Numbered from the stretch's first letter, positions 45,534 to 55,828 are shown. The stretch is 64,000 nt of DNA from Palsa-504 sp963834685 (GCA_963834685.1 CAWICW010000013.1:124001-188000); one strand, 5' to 3'. A program made the numbers and translations. The notes: generated by a model not told the origin, from the letters alone.

Positions 45534-47711
45534 ATGAAGCAGATAGCTCAGAATTATAAGTCCGGGGAACTCGCGGTGCTTGACGTGCCAGTACCGGGGT
45601 GCCGTCCAGGCGGGGTCCTCGTGCAGTCTCTCTTCTCGCTCATCTCCATTGGTACGGAGATAATGAAGGTGAGCGAGGCCAAGATGTCGATGGTGGGAAA
45701 GGCGCGAGCGCGTCCCGACCAGGTGCGCAAGGTTCTCGACACCGTGGCGCAACAAGGCGCGGTAGAGACCTACAAAAAGGTAATGAACCGGCTCGATTCC
45801 TACACACCGCTCGGCTACTCGTTGTGCGGTGTGGTGACCGAGGTGGGCCAGGGCGTCGAGGAGTTCCGGGTAGGCCAGCTTGTCGCGGCGGCCGGCAACG
45901 AGTACGCGCTGCACGCCGAGTACAACTGGGTTCCGGTCAACCTGTGTGCTGCGGTCCCGCGCGGAGTTTCGCCCGAGCACGCTGCGTTCTCCACCGTTGG
46001 GGCGATCGCGATGCACGGGGTCCGGCGCGCCGAAGCTCAGCTCGGCGAGACGGCCTGCGTCATCGGCCTCGGTCTCATTGGCCAACTCGTGGTCCGTCTC
46101 CTCGTCGCCTCGGGGGTCCGCGTCATCGGGCTCGACGTAATCGAGGAACGCTGCCGTCTGGCCGAGCAAGCTGGTGCGGTGCTATGCGCGGCGCCAACCG
46201 AGGATGGCATGGCCACTATCCAGGCTTCGCTCGACGAGATCACCGACGGGCGGGGCGCCGATTGTGTGTTGCTGGCCGCGGGCGGATCCTCCAACGCGCC
46301 GGTCGAGACCGCTGCCCGGCTGGCCAGGGACCGCGCTCGCGTCGTGGACATCGGTAAGACCCGCCTGGACCTGCCGTGGAATGCCTACTACGAAAAGGAA
46401 CTTGACGTCCGGTTCTCCAGGTCTTATGGGCCTGGGCGGTACGACGAACGCTACGAGCTCGAGGGCGTTGACTACCCGGTCGGCTACGTCCGCTGGACCG
46501 AGCGTCGCAACCTCGAGTGCTTCCTCGACCTGATCGCGCGGAAGGAGATAGAGGTCGAAACGCTCGTCTCCGGCGTCTTCCCGCTAGAGAACGCGAGCAC
46601 CGTCTATGCCGACCTGACCTCGGGCTCACTAAAGGCCGTCGGCGTCCTGCTCCAGTACCCGGCTCCGCCCGCGGACAATCCGTCTAAGGCCGTGACCAGC
46701 TATGTTCCGTGTCAGCTCGTCGCTCTGCGCCCCGCGGCCGGAGCGACGGGCGGCTGGCGATCGGGTTCATTGGCGCGGGAAACTACGCCTCTGGCCACCC
46801 TGCTGCCGCGGCTCGTAGGGCTGCCGAATGCCCACCTGGTACATGTCGCGACCACCCGATCGCTTTCCGCAGTTAATGCCCAGCGGCGTTTCGGGTTCCC
46901 CGCGGCTTCGACCAAAGCCGACGCCGTGATGGAAGACGAGACGCTCGACGCGATCTTCATCGTGACACGCCATCACACGCATGCCGACCTGGTCTGTCGT
47001 GCCCTGCGGACGGGTAAGGCCGTCTTTGTGGAAAAGCCCCTCGCGTTGACCCGCGAGGAGCTCGACCGGATCGTCGAGGTCGTCGCGGATACCGGTAACG
47101 ACCGGCTCATGGTGGGTTTTAACCGGCGCTTCGCGCCGTTGTTTACCGAGACAAAGTCGCAGTTCGGCCCGGCGAGCTCGAGCGCGCTGACCCGCTACCT
47201 GGTCAACGCGGGCCCGCTAGCGGCCGATAGCTGGTACCGGAACGACGCTCTGGAGGGATCGCGGTTCCTCGGCGAAGGTGGCCACTTCATCGACACGCTG
47301 ACCTGGTGGGCGGGCAGCCTCCCCGAGGAGGTCTTTGCCGTTGGGGGACCGGAGAAGGACGATCTCCAGGCCACCATCCGGTTCCAGAACGGATCCAGCG
47401 GCGTCATCACGTACGTCACCACGGGTAACGGGCGTTTCCCGAAGGAGACGTTCGATGCCGCAGGCGGTGGTCGCAGCGCGCGGCTCGATAACTTCAAGAA
47501 GATCACGGTTTGGACCGGACGGGGACATCGCACCACGCGGGCGCGCGGTGGACAGGACAAAGGCCAGCGAGCCGAGCTCGCGCGGTTCGTCGAGGCCTGC
47601 CAGACCGGCGGGCCGATGCCGATTTCGCTCGAGACCCTGGTCGCCGTGAGCAGGGCGACCATCGCCGCGGGTGAGAGCCTGTCGAGCGGGAAACCGGAGC
47701 GCGTGGCGTGA
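45534..47711 (+). CDS. Fused zinc-type dehydrogenase / Gfo-Idh-MocA oxidoreductase
   Basis: The 725-residue protein starts at ATG 45534, 14 bp after the asnB stop. Residues 1-375 form a zinc-type alcohol dehydrogenase (LISIGTEIMKVSEAK, PLGYSLCGVVTEVGQGV, Rossmann motif VIGLGLIGQLVVRLL). Residues 395-725 form a Gfo/Idh/MocA domain (IFIVTRHHTHADLVCRALRTGKAVFVEKPLALTREEL; EKP is the family's catalytic motif; GEGGHFIDTLTWW). This fusion is seen in actinomycete exopolysaccharide loci next to a heparinase-like gene. It probably oxidises a sugar nucleotide. The glycine-rich NAD motif of the second domain is weak. Confidence 0.85.
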   Translation: MKQIAQNYKSGELAVLDVPVPGCRPGGVLVQSLFSLISIGTEIMKVSEAKMSMVGKARARPDQVRKVLDTVAQQGAVETYKKVMNRLDSYTPLGYSLCGVVTEVGQGVEEFRVGQLVAAAGNEYALHAEYNWVPVNLCAAVPRGVSPEHAAFSTVGAIAMHGVRRAEAQLGETACVIGLGLIGQLVVRLLVASGVRVIGLDVIEERCRLAEQAGAVLCAAPTEDGMATIQASLDEITDGRGADCVLLAAGGSSNAPVETAARLARDRARVVDIGKTRLDLPWNAYYEKELDVRFSRSYGPGRYDERYELEGVDYPVGYVRWTERRNLECFLDLIARKEIEVETLVSGVFPLENASTVYADLTSGSLKAVGVLLQYPAPPADNPSKAVTSYVPCQLVALRPAAGATGGWRSGSLARETTPLATLLPRLVGLPNAHLVHVATTRSLSAVNAQRRFGFPAASTKADAVMEDETLDAIFIVTRHHTHADLVCRALRTGKAVFVEKPLALTREELDRIVEVVADTGNDRLMVGFNRRFAPLFTETKSQFGPASSSALTRYLVNAGPLAADSWYRNDALEGSRFLGEGGHFIDTLTWWAGSLPEEVFAVGGPEKDDLQATIRFQNGSSGVITYVTTGNGRFPKETFDAAGGGRSARLDNFKKITVWTGRGHRTTRARGGQDKGQRAELARFVEACQTGGPMPISLETLVAVSRATIAAGESLSSGKPERVA

Positions 47712-49805
47712 CTGATGACATGAGCTCACGGCTCGGGTGGTATGTTCGCCGCGCGGCTGCGATGTCTCCTGCCGAGGTGGCCTGGCGTACGCGTGACCAG
47801 ATGCTAAAAGCATTGTGGTCACGACGGCAGGTGAGGCCGGGAAAGCTTCCTGCGGATGTGCCGTCACCGGCGAGTAAGCGGAACTTCGCCGTCGCCTTGC
47901 CGCCAGGCACTGCGGCCCGTGTCCCGCAGGCAGGCTCGGGCGGCTGTACTCGCCAGCGCCGAGCGGCTACTGTGTGGTGAATGGCAAGCGCTCGGCGTCG
48001 TCAGGACGGATCTGGAGCTACCCGACTGGTTCCGCGATCCGGTCACCGGCCGCCGGTCCGCTCAAGAACGCTATTCCTTCCGCATCGATCACCGCTCGGA
48101 GGAGGAGGTAGGCAACGTCAAGCAGGTCTGGGAGCTCTCCCGACTGCAGCACCTCACGCTGCTGGCCACCGCCTGGTTCCTCACCCAGGACGGACGATAC
48201 GCATGCCGGGTCGCCGATCATTTGCGCTCGTGGTGGCGGGAGAACCCGTTCTTGTCTGGCGTGCACTGGACTAGCGGCATTGAGCTCGGGATCCGCCTGA
48301 TAAGCCTGGTCTGGATCCGGCGCCTGCTAGATGACTGGCCAGGCGTAGCCGACTTGTTCGAGCGTGACGCGCTCGCCGTACAGCAGATTCGCTGGCATCA
48401 GCAGTACCTCGCCGCGTTCCCCAGCCGAGGTTCTTCGGCCAACAACCACGCGATTGCCGAAGCCGCAGGACAGCTGGCGGCGAGCTGCGCCTTCCCATGG
48501 TTCCGTGAGAGCGAGCGGTGGCGGCGCAAATCCGCGTCCATTTTGGAACGAGAGCTGATCAGTAATACCTTCCCGTCGGGTATCGGCCGGGAACTCGCCT
48601 CAGACTATCAATGTTTCGTCGCCGAACTGGGATTCGTCGCTGCCCTTGAAGCTGACGCGAGCGGCCATCCGCTGAGCCTGGTCACGTGGGACAGGCTGGG
48701 CGCGATGGCGGACAGCGCGGCGGCCGTCGTAGATGAGCGGCTGCGTCCACCTCGGCAGGGTGATTCTGACGAGGGCCGCGGGCTGCTGCTTGACGCGCCG
48801 GCGACCAACCACTGGCCATCAATGCTTGCGCTAGCCGACGAGCTCGTGGGCCGTTTGGACTGGTGGCCGCAGCCATCGAGCGATGCGGGCAGCGTTATCG
48901 TCGGCGCCCTGGCGGGCGCTAAACGCCAAGTCGAGGGCAGGCCCGTCCAGCGGCCGTCACGGTTTGCTGACGCGGGAGTGACGCTGTTGCGCACGAGCGG
49001 GGAAAACGAGATCTGGTGCCGGTGCGACGGCGGCCCGCACGGATTCCTTAGCATTGCCGCGCATGCCCACGCAGACGCCCTGTCCGTTGAAGTACGTTAC
49101 GCGGGCGTCGACGTCCTGGCCGATCCAGGTACGTACTGCTACCACGGTGAACCGGCCTGGCGATCATATTTCCGGTCGACGATCGCACACAACACCGCCG
49201 AGCTTGGTGGCCGGAGCCAGTCCAGCGAACGCGGTCCGTTCATGTGGGTGCGTCATGCGCACACCCGCGAGGTTGAGGTAATCGATGACGGTGACATCGC
49301 CAGATGGACCGCGGAACATGACGGCTATGCTTCGCTTGACCCGCCCGCATCGCATCGTCGCTCGGTGCTGCTAGACCGGGCCTCGCGCAGCGTCGACATT
49401 ATCGATGAGATCGATGCCGGCTGCCACGACGTCCGCCTTGCCTTCCATCTCGGTCCTGAGGTGGAGGCGGTGCTCGACGGGTCATGCGCCACCCTGAGCT
49501 GGTCACAGGCAGCCATGCCTGGAGCGGCACGGCTGGAGTTGCCGTTCGTACTCCAGTGGAGCCTGCACCGGGGCGAAACCGATCCCATTCTCGGCTGGTA
49601 CTCTCCCGGCCTTGGACGCCGTGTTCCCGCCTTCACCTTGCTTGGCAGCGGCCGTTGCCCGCCCGGAGCGCCGCTGGCTACGCGGCTGGAATTCCTCGAA
49701 ACGGGTGCCCAGTCGAAACCTGCGATTTCCCGGCAGGCCCTATCATGGTTCCCAACCAACGCGCGGGCGAGCAAGGCGCCTGAGATCCGAGCGGAGGCCA
49801 AATGA
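47708..49805 (+). pseudogene. Heparinase II/III-like protein, one frameshift
   Basis: The gene begins at GTG 47708, overlapping the upstream stop (GTGA), with the family N-terminus LGWYVRRAAAMSPAEVAWRTRDQ. At about 47920-47940 the frame shifts; the rest (ARAAVLASAERLLCGEWQALG onward, to TGA 49803-49805) is read in another frame. It contains the alpha-toroid with SSANNHAIAEAAGQL and the beta-sheet domain with FADAGVTLLRTSGENEIWCRCDGGPHGF and AHAHADALSVEVRYAGVDVLADPGTYCYHG. Family members are polysaccharide lyases or take part in capsule maturation. If the shift is a sequencing slip the product would be about 698 residues. Confidence 0.82.
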
Positions 49806-51157
49806 GCCAGGAGGCACTAGATCTGCGCAGGTCCATCCGGATCGTGCGGCGGCACAAGCTCCTTGTGGCAATCGCAATGGTCCTGGGCCTCGTTGTATGC
49901 GGTGCCTACGCCGTGCTCAAACCGCCTATGGTCACGAGTACTGCGCTGGTCTTGCTATCCCAGTCTGGGCAAGCCGCACAGAGCGGAGCAGCGGCCGCCG
50001 CCAATGGTGGGCCCGATCCTTATACCGCAACCCAAGAGGTGATTGCGGGAAGTGATCCGGTACTTTTGGGAGCGCTGCCCAATGTCCGCCCAGCCATGTC
50101 GATCAATCAGTTCCGCAACGAAGTTGTGATCGGAAGCCAAACTCCGTATATCATTTCGGTGAGTGTAACAGAAAAGGTAGGGGCCGATGCAGCGGCCAAT
50201 GCCAATGCCCTTGCCGAGAGCTATATCCGCTATATCGGCTCCGCGAGCAATCCGGACGGCCAGCTCGAGGCCCAGTTGCTCCAGCCGGCAACTAGTGCCG
50301 CCGGGCCAGGCCGAGCAAAGCAATTCGTCCTTTATGGTATTTATGCTCTAATAGGCGCACTATTGGGTGCGCTGATAGGATCCCTTGTGGCGCTTGCCAT
50401 TAGCCGCAGCGACCGGCGGCTCAGGGGGCGTGATGAGATAGCGAATTCCATCGGCATTCCTGTCCTCGCATCGTTCCCCGTTGGCCACCCTTCCAACCCG
50501 GGGGAGTGGACCAGGCTTCTGGAGAATTACAAGCCAGGAGCCCTGCACGCCCTGCAACTACGGAAGGCCCTTCAGCAACTTGAAATTGCAGCCGCCGAGG
50601 CGAACTTTGGCACCGGGAACATCAGATGGTCATTCACTGTCCTGTCTATTTCCTCCGATCCTGGAGCCCTCGCCCTCGGTCCCCAGCTAGCGATCTTCGC
50701 CGCCTCCCAAGGGATCCCTACCGCGCTGGTCATTGCCCCCCCCAAGCAAGACGCGACGGTCGTGGCGTCGCTGCGAACCGCCTGCGCCGCGCCGCCAACA
50801 TCGCCGAAATGGCCGAGATACTTGCGGGTAATTGTTTCAGAGGGGGAAGCGGAGATCCAGCAGGACGACACGTTGGCAGTGGTCGTCGGGGTCGTCGATG
50901 GACGGAATCCGCAAGTGCCTGACACGATACGCACCACCGCGACGCTGCTGGGAGTCTCGGCAGGTGCAGTGACCGCCGACCAGCTCGCGCGGGTAGCCGT
51001 AAGTGCCGTCTCGGACGGCCGCGAAATCACAGGAATACTGGTAGCGGATCCAGACTCGGCTGACGCGACGACAGGCCGTCTGCCGCAGCTTGGACGACGA
51101 GCACAACGCAGAATGCCAACGCGTATGACTGGAATAGCGACGGAGATCAGAAGGTGA
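49802..51157 (+). CDS. Wzz-like chain-length determinant protein 1
   Basis: The 451-residue protein starts by overlapping the heparinase-like stop (ATGA, 49802-49805). It has a short cytoplasmic N-terminus, a membrane helix at about 20-38 (LLVAIAMVLGLVVCGAYAV), an extracytoplasmic Wzz domain, a second helix at about 180-202 and a cytoplasmic C-terminal half. That half resembles the BY-kinase partner domain but has no Walker A motif, so it is not an active kinase. Such proteins set the length of the exported polysaccharide together with the Wzy polymerase. Its stop overlaps the next start. Confidence 0.78.
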   Translation: MSQEALDLRRSIRIVRRHKLLVAIAMVLGLVVCGAYAVLKPPMVTSTALVLLSQSGQAAQSGAAAAANGGPDPYTATQEVIAGSDPVLLGALPNVRPAMSINQFRNEVVIGSQTPYIISVSVTEKVGADAAANANALAESYIRYIGSASNPDGQLEAQLLQPATSAAGPGRAKQFVLYGIYALIGALLGALIGSLVALAISRSDRRLRGRDEIANSIGIPVLASFPVGHPSNPGEWTRLLENYKPGALHALQLRKALQQLEIAAAEANFGTGNIRWSFTVLSISSDPGALALGPQLAIFAASQGIPTALVIAPPKQDATVVASLRTACAAPPTSPKWPRYLRVIVSEGEAEIQQDDTLAVVVGVVDGRNPQVPDTIRTTATLLGVSAGAVTADQLARVAVSAVSDGREITGILVADPDSADATTGRLPQLGRRAQRRMPTRMTGIATEIRR

Positions 51158-52797
51158 CCGACCCAGTTATTTTCTCTCTAAACGGGAGTAATGGCCAGCA
51201 GGATCGGCTCGGGGCTTATGATGACTTCGCAGCTACCGAGAACCGGTCGGTTGATTTCGCGCCCGGCCTGGTGAGCCTGGGTTACATCAAAGCGGCCATA
51301 CGACGCAGTGCGCGGTTTTTGTGCGCCGTTGCCGTCGTAGGACTGCTTTTGGGCTACGGGGCCTACGTGGCGCGTCCTCACCAATACCAGGCCTCGGCGT
51401 CGATTCTGCTTACACTTAGTCCCTACGAGAATGCTCAGACGGCACCTGCCAATAACGCGGCCATCGGGGCGACCCGCGCTGTGGCCAGTCTTGCTGTGCA
51501 AGAGCTAGGGATTCGGCAAAGCGTCAGCAGCTTCCTCAATACGTATACCGTCACGTCTGTTACCGACCGGTTGCTAACCATCGTAGCCAGTGCGCCGTCA
51601 GCTGCTCAGGCCGTGATTCAGGCAAATTCCGTGGCCAATGCCTTCCTCAAGTTCCGCGCGGCTGAGCTGCAGGGCGAGCAGAACCTAGTGGTGCAATCGC
51701 TCAATCAGCAGATCAACCAGGCCAAGCAACGTATCAGTTCGATTGCCACGCAAATCGGCCAGCTGTCAGACCAGGTCACTTCACCCACCCAACAGTCGAC
51801 AATCGACGGACTGCGGACAGAGCAGACCAGTGCGACAGACCAGCTGAACGCCCTTCAGGGTGCCGTCACTGGCAACCAGACGACCACCTTGCCGGAATTG
51901 GCGGCAGCATTGAAGGGCAGCCAGGTCCTGAGCGTCGTCGCGCTTCCTCAGTCTCGGCTGAAGCCCCTGATTACTTACGTCTTGGTCGGACTCGTATTGG
52001 TATTTGCCTTGGGTTTGGGCATCGTGGTCGTACGAGCGGTGGTGTCTGATCGACTACGTCGGCGGGACGACATCGCGTTTGCGCTCGACGCTCCTGTCAA
52101 GCTCAGTGTCGGCAGGCTGCGCGCACGCCGCTGGCTACGTGGCCGGGTCGCCAGGAGGCGAGACCGTGACATGAGGCGTGTCGTCGAGCACCTGCGCAGC
52201 GCTGTACCAAGAAGTACCAGGGGCCCAGCTGGCCTGGCCATTGTGGCCGTGGACGAGACGTCAGTTGCGGCGCGGGCCGTCGCGGCATTGGCCACGTCCT
52301 ATGCCAGCCAGGGCAATCATGTCGTTACGGCTGATCTTTCCGGCGGTGCTCGCTTGGCGCACCTGTTGCGGGTCAAGAACCCTGGAGCCCACAGGGTCAG
52401 CCGCAACGGCGTGAGCTTTACGGTGGCGGTTCCTGATCGTGACGATCCTGTGCCCGTTGGTCCTCTGCCCCTGGCCACCTCCCCGGCGGGGCCCGCGCAA
52501 GTCGAAGACGCGCTGCTCGCTTCGTATTTCTCCGCGGATCTTCTGCTCACCCTGGTCACCCTGGACCCCGCACTCGGCGGAGACCACCTAGCGACATGGG
52601 CGACCAGTGCGGTGGTCGTGGTAACGGCCGGACAGTCGTCAGCGGAGAGGATCCATGCCGTGGGCGAGATGATTCGACTCGCTGGAATGCGGCTGGACTC
52701 AGGCGTGGTGATCGGGGCAGAAAAGAGCGATGAAAGCCTTGGACTAATGCGCAGGCCAGACGAGCAGGCGGGCATAGGTGTCGTCGTCGGCCGGTGA
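51154..52797 (+). CDS. Wzz-like chain-length determinant protein 2
   Basis: The 547-residue protein is coupled to the preceding gene (GTGA, 51154-51157). A membrane helix at about 54-72 (FLCAVAVVGLLLGYGAYVA) is followed by a periplasm-side domain with a predicted coiled coil (about 175-235, QSLNQQINQAKQRISSIATQIGQLSDQV). A second helix lies at about 275-300 (ITYVLVGLVLVFALGLGIVVV), and a cytoplasmic tail is without a P-loop. It is a second co-polymerase-like protein, different from protein 1. The pair may form a mixed oligomer. No tyrosine kinase gene is present in the window. Confidence 0.78.
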   Translation: MTDPVIFSLNGSNGQQDRLGAYDDFAATENRSVDFAPGLVSLGYIKAAIRRSARFLCAVAVVGLLLGYGAYVARPHQYQASASILLTLSPYENAQTAPANNAAIGATRAVASLAVQELGIRQSVSSFLNTYTVTSVTDRLLTIVASAPSAAQAVIQANSVANAFLKFRAAELQGEQNLVVQSLNQQINQAKQRISSIATQIGQLSDQVTSPTQQSTIDGLRTEQTSATDQLNALQGAVTGNQTTTLPELAAALKGSQVLSVVALPQSRLKPLITYVLVGLVLVFALGLGIVVVRAVVSDRLRRRDDIAFALDAPVKLSVGRLRARRWLRGRVARRRDRDMRRVVEHLRSAVPRSTRGPAGLAIVAVDETSVAARAVAALATSYASQGNHVVTADLSGGARLAHLLRVKNPGAHRVSRNGVSFTVAVPDRDDPVPVGPLPLATSPAGPAQVEDALLASYFSADLLLTLVTLDPALGGDHLATWATSAVVVVTAGQSSAERIHAVGEMIRLAGMRLDSGVVIGAEKSDESLGLMRRPDEQAGIGVVVGR

Positions 52798-53363
52798 AAT
52801 TCAGGACCCACCGCGTCGCCGCTGACCGTCGGCACGGGCCTTTTCTCGCTCGGCAACGGGTATTCGCTGCCTTGGCGGCAGTCGTCGTAGCGTTCGGTGC
52901 GGTCACCGCGCGTCTGTTGGTGTGGCCTGCGCAAGGAATGCCATCACGCGTAAGCGCGATCGTCATGCTGGCTGGTCCAGGCAATCGCCTGCCCGTGGCA
53001 CTGGAGCTCGCCCGGGAGCACCGGGCGCCGGTGCTGGTGGTGTCGCGCGGCTGGCAGGGCTACGGAGGCCCGTGCCCGCCGCCGATACCGGGTGTGAAGC
53101 TCATCTGCTTTGACCCGGACCCTCCTACTACCCGCGGCGAAGCTGAGGCTCTCGGCAGGCTGGCGAAGCAATTCCACTGGAGTTCGGTGGTCTTGGTGAC
53201 CACCAGAACCCAGGACACGCGGGCCCGGATGATGGCGGAGCGTTGCTTCGGCGGCTCGACGTATGTGGTCACGGCGCCGCTGCTGCTGAGCAGCTGGCCT
53301 TACCAGATCGCCTACGGATGGGGAGCTCTGCTCAAGGCGCTGGTCGTCTACCGGGCCTGCTGA
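52794..53363 (+). CDS. DUF218/YdcF-like membrane-anchored protein
   Basis: This 189-residue protein starts at GTG 52794, overlapping the upstream stop. One N-terminal membrane anchor (VFAALAAVVVAFGAVTARLLV) is followed by a DUF218 domain: AIVMLAGPGNRLPVALELAREHRAPVLVVSRG, then PPTTRGEAEALGRLAKQF and SVVLVTTRTQDTRARMMAERCF. SanA/YdcF-type proteins affect envelope barrier and wall metabolism but lack a firmly known reaction. It is the last gene of the rightward operon, convergent with the rmlC remnant only 6 bp away. Confidence 0.82.
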   Translation: MKFRTHRVAADRRHGPFLARQRVFAALAAVVVAFGAVTARLLVWPAQGMPSRVSAIVMLAGPGNRLPVALELAREHRAPVLVVSRGWQGYGGPCPPPIPGVKLICFDPDPPTTRGEAEALGRLAKQFHWSSVVLVTTRTQDTRARMMAERCFGGSTYVVTAPLLLSSWPYQIAYGWGALLKALVVYRAC

Positions 53364-53369
53364 GCCGTT

Positions 53370-53920
53370 CTACGCTAGCAGCCTGGCCGCGTCAGCCAGC
53401 GGCGGGGCGAGCCGGTCCCGCGACGACATGATCGTGACCGGAAGCGGCCACGGAATAGCCAGATCCGGGTCGTCGAACGCGATCGACACGTCCTCGGTCG
53501 GGTCGTGAGCACGGTCGATCAGGTAAGACACATCCGCGATCTCGGTGAGCGCCTGGAAGCCGTGCGCACAGCCTGCGGGTACGTAGAGGGTATACCTGCT
53601 CGTCGTCGCGGAGTTCGAAGCTCTCCCAGTTCCGGTACGTCGGCGAGGTCGGCCGCAGATCGACTACGACGTCGAAGATCGCGCCGTATGAGCAGCGGAC
53701 CAGCTTCGCCTCGCCGTCGCCTCGGCGCACGTGCAGTCCGCGTACCACGCCACGCACCGAGCGGGACAGGCTGTGCTGAATGAACGCAGCCGGATCGAGT
53801 CCCGGCCGCGCGCAGCACGTCCGCATCGAAGGTGCGGCAGAAGAAGCCGCGCTCGTCCACATGCGGAGTCGGCCGGAACAGCAGAGCACCGTCGATGCGC
53901 GGAACGGGACTGACGTCCAC
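53370..53920 (-). pseudogene. dTDP-4-dehydrorhamnose 3,5-epimerase-like gene, two frameshifts
   Basis: The beginning (MDVSPVPRIDGALLFRPTPHVDERGFFCRTFDADVLRAAG) and the following parts (LDPAAFIQHSLSRSVRGVVRGLHVRRGDGEAKLVRCSYGAIFDVVVDLR; then YTLYVPAGCAHGFQALTEIADVSYLID) are clearly RmlC, the cupin epimerase of dTDP-rhamnose synthesis, but lie in three frames. One extra base is at 53800, and a second shift lies near 53600. The last part ends at a TAG at 53370-53372. The intact gene would code about 183 residues. It starts 199 bp before enolase on the other strand. Confidence 0.82.
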
Positions 53921-54118
53921 GAGGCCTCCCCTCCAGCGGCAGCGCCAATGTTAGCGCGGCACCCGGCCTTCCCGGCAGTGACGCCCGGTACCCATGGCGG
54001 GAACGGCGTGGCCCTCGCGTCGATCCACGGCCTCTCTATTAGGCTCCTGTATGGGAGACCTCTATCGAGTTCAGCCCGCACGCAGGAACGCGACACGAAC
54101 ACAGGCAAGGAGCCGGCG

Positions 54119-55411
54119 GTGGCCTCCATTGAAGCGATCCATGCCAGGCAGATCCTGGATTCCCGGGGCAACCCGACCCTCGAGGTCGAGGTGGCGCTGG
54201 ACGACGGGACCGTCGGGCGGGCCGGGGTGCCGAGCGGAGCCTCGACCGGCGCCTTCGAGGCCGTCGAGCTCAGGGACGGCGGCTCCGAATACGGCGGCAA
54301 GGGAGTCAGCCGCGCGGTCCAGAGCGTCATCGACGAGATCCAGCCCGAACTGCTCGGGCACGAGGCCGACGACCAGCGGCTGATCGACCAGGCGCTGATC
54401 GACCTGGACCGGACGCCGGACAAGTCGCGGCTCGGCGCGAACGCCATCGTCGGCGTCAGCATGGCCGTCGCCCGGGCCGCCGCGGACTCCAGCGGCCTGC
54501 CGCTGTTCCGCTACCTCGGCGGCCCGAACGCGCACGTGCTGCCGGTTCCGCAGATGAACATCCTGAACGGCGGCGCGCACGCCGACAACAACGTGGACAT
54601 CCAGGAGTTCATGATCACCCCGATCGGCGCGGCCACGTTCAGCGAGGCGCTGCGCTGGGGCGCCGAGGTCTACCACGCGCTGAAGTCCGTGATCAAGCAG
54701 CGCGGGCTGTCCACCGGCGTCGGCGACGAGGGCGGCTTCGCCCCGGACCTGGAGCACAACCGGGCCGCGCTGGACCTCATCGTCGAGGCGATCGGCAAGG
54801 CCGGGTTCACCCCCGGCCAGGACGTCGCGCTGGCGGTGGACGCGGCGGCGTCGGAGTTCTTCTCCGACGGCACGTACAACTTCGAGGGGAAACCGCAGAC
54901 CTCCGCGGAGATGACGGCGATCTACGCCGACTGGCTGAATGCCTACCCCATCGTGTCGCTCGAGGACCCGCTGGCCGAGGAAGACTGGCCGGGCTGGCGC
55001 GAGCTCACCGCGACCGTCGGTGACCTGGTCCAGGTGGTGGGCGACGACATCTTCGTCACCAACCCGGAGCGGATCCGCCGCGGCATCGCCGAGCGCTCGG
55101 CCAACTCCCTGCTGGTCAAGCTGAACCAGATCGGCACGGTCACCGAGACGCTGGACGCGGTGAGCCTCGCCCAGCGGGCCGGGTTCAGCTGCGTGATCAG
55201 CCACCGCTCCGGCGAGACCGACGACACCACGATCTCCGATCTCGCCGTCGCCACCAACTCCGGGCAGATCAAGACCGGGGCACCCGCGCGCGGCGAGCGG
55301 GTGGCCAAGTACAACCAGCTGCTGCGCATCGAGGAACTGCTCGGCGACGCCGCGAGCTACGCCGGGGCCGGCGCCTACCCGCGCTTCGCGGCCCTGGCCA
55401 GCCGGGGCTAG
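54119..55411 (+). CDS. eno: Enolase
   Basis: Starting at GTG 54119 with AAGGAG at 54106-54111, the 430-residue glycolytic enzyme interconverts 2-phosphoglycerate and phosphoenolpyruvate. The family landmarks are all present: ARQILDSRGNPTLEVEV, SGASTGAFEAVELRDG, GANAIVGVSMAVARAAA, the catalytic loop GDEGGFAPDLEHN, metal ligands in VSLEDPLAEEDWPGW and GDDIFVTNPERI, catalytic Lys in LLVKLNQIGTVTET, and the SHRSGETDDTTISDLAV signature. It is the first gene of the conserved rightward housekeeping set and marks the border of the polysaccharide locus. Confidence 0.98.
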   Translation: MASIEAIHARQILDSRGNPTLEVEVALDDGTVGRAGVPSGASTGAFEAVELRDGGSEYGGKGVSRAVQSVIDEIQPELLGHEADDQRLIDQALIDLDRTPDKSRLGANAIVGVSMAVARAAADSSGLPLFRYLGGPNAHVLPVPQMNILNGGAHADNNVDIQEFMITPIGAATFSEALRWGAEVYHALKSVIKQRGLSTGVGDEGGFAPDLEHNRAALDLIVEAIGKAGFTPGQDVALAVDAAASEFFSDGTYNFEGKPQTSAEMTAIYADWLNAYPIVSLEDPLAEEDWPGWRELTATVGDLVQVVGDDIFVTNPERIRRGIAERSANSLLVKLNQIGTVTETLDAVSLAQRAGFSCVISHRSGETDDTTISDLAVATNSGQIKTGAPARGERVAKYNQLLRIEELLGDAASYAGAGAYPRFAALASRG

Positions 55412-55429
55412 CACGGGCAGCAAGGCTTG

Positions 55430-55828
55430 ATGTCCCCGCCCCCCGTTTCTCCCCGGACCACCCGGCTGACCAGCCGGGCCGCGGTGCTGGCGGTGGTGAT
55501 CTGCGCGATCGCGCTGAGCCTGGCGTATCCGGTCCGCGAGTTCATGGCCCAGCGCCAGCAGATCGATCAGCTCGTCGCGCAGCAGCAGACCATGCTGACC
55601 CAGGTCAAGAGCCTGCAAGCGGAGCAGGCCAAGCTCTCGGACCGGTCCTATATCGAACAGCTGGCCCGGCAGGAGCTCGACATGTGCTTCCCCGGCACCC
55701 AGTGCTACGTCGTCGAGGGCAGCCAGCCGCTGACCAGCGGCACCCGGCCCCAGCCGTCGGGGCCCGCGCCCTGGTACGCCAAGCTGTGGCAGTCGGTGCA
55801 GCAGGCCGACGCGAGCCCGGCGAAGTGA
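55430..55828 (+). CDS. FtsB/DivIC-family septum formation initiator
   Basis: The 132-residue bitopic protein has a short cytoplasmic N-terminus, a membrane helix (AAVLAVVICAIALSLAYPV, about 18-36), then a coiled coil rich in Gln (QRQQIDQLVAQQQTMLTQVKSLQAEQAKL) and the conserved DRSYIEQLARQELDMCFPGTQCYVV. It would act with FtsL and FtsQ in divisome assembly. ATG 55430 is used; a TTG one codon earlier is possible. Position directly after enolase is the standard actinobacterial arrangement. Its stop overlaps the DUF501 start. Confidence 0.92.
   Translation: MSPPPVSPRTTRLTSRAAVLAVVICAIALSLAYPVREFMAQRQQIDQLVAQQQTMLTQVKSLQAEQAKLSDRSYIEQLARQELDMCFPGTQCYVVEGSQPLTSGTRPQPSGPAPWYAKLWQSVQQADASPAK

Noticed and set aside
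53392..54462. Leftward open frame of 356 codons covering the rmlC remnant and upstream DNA
   Set aside because: Only its middle part is RmlC; the rest is the antisense of enolase and out-of-frame sequence, so it was treated as part of a frameshifted rmlC.
54071..55618. Long leftward open frame (515 codons) opposite enolase
   Set aside because: It is a codon-bias shadow of a highly conserved enolase gene; its translation has low complexity and no family features.
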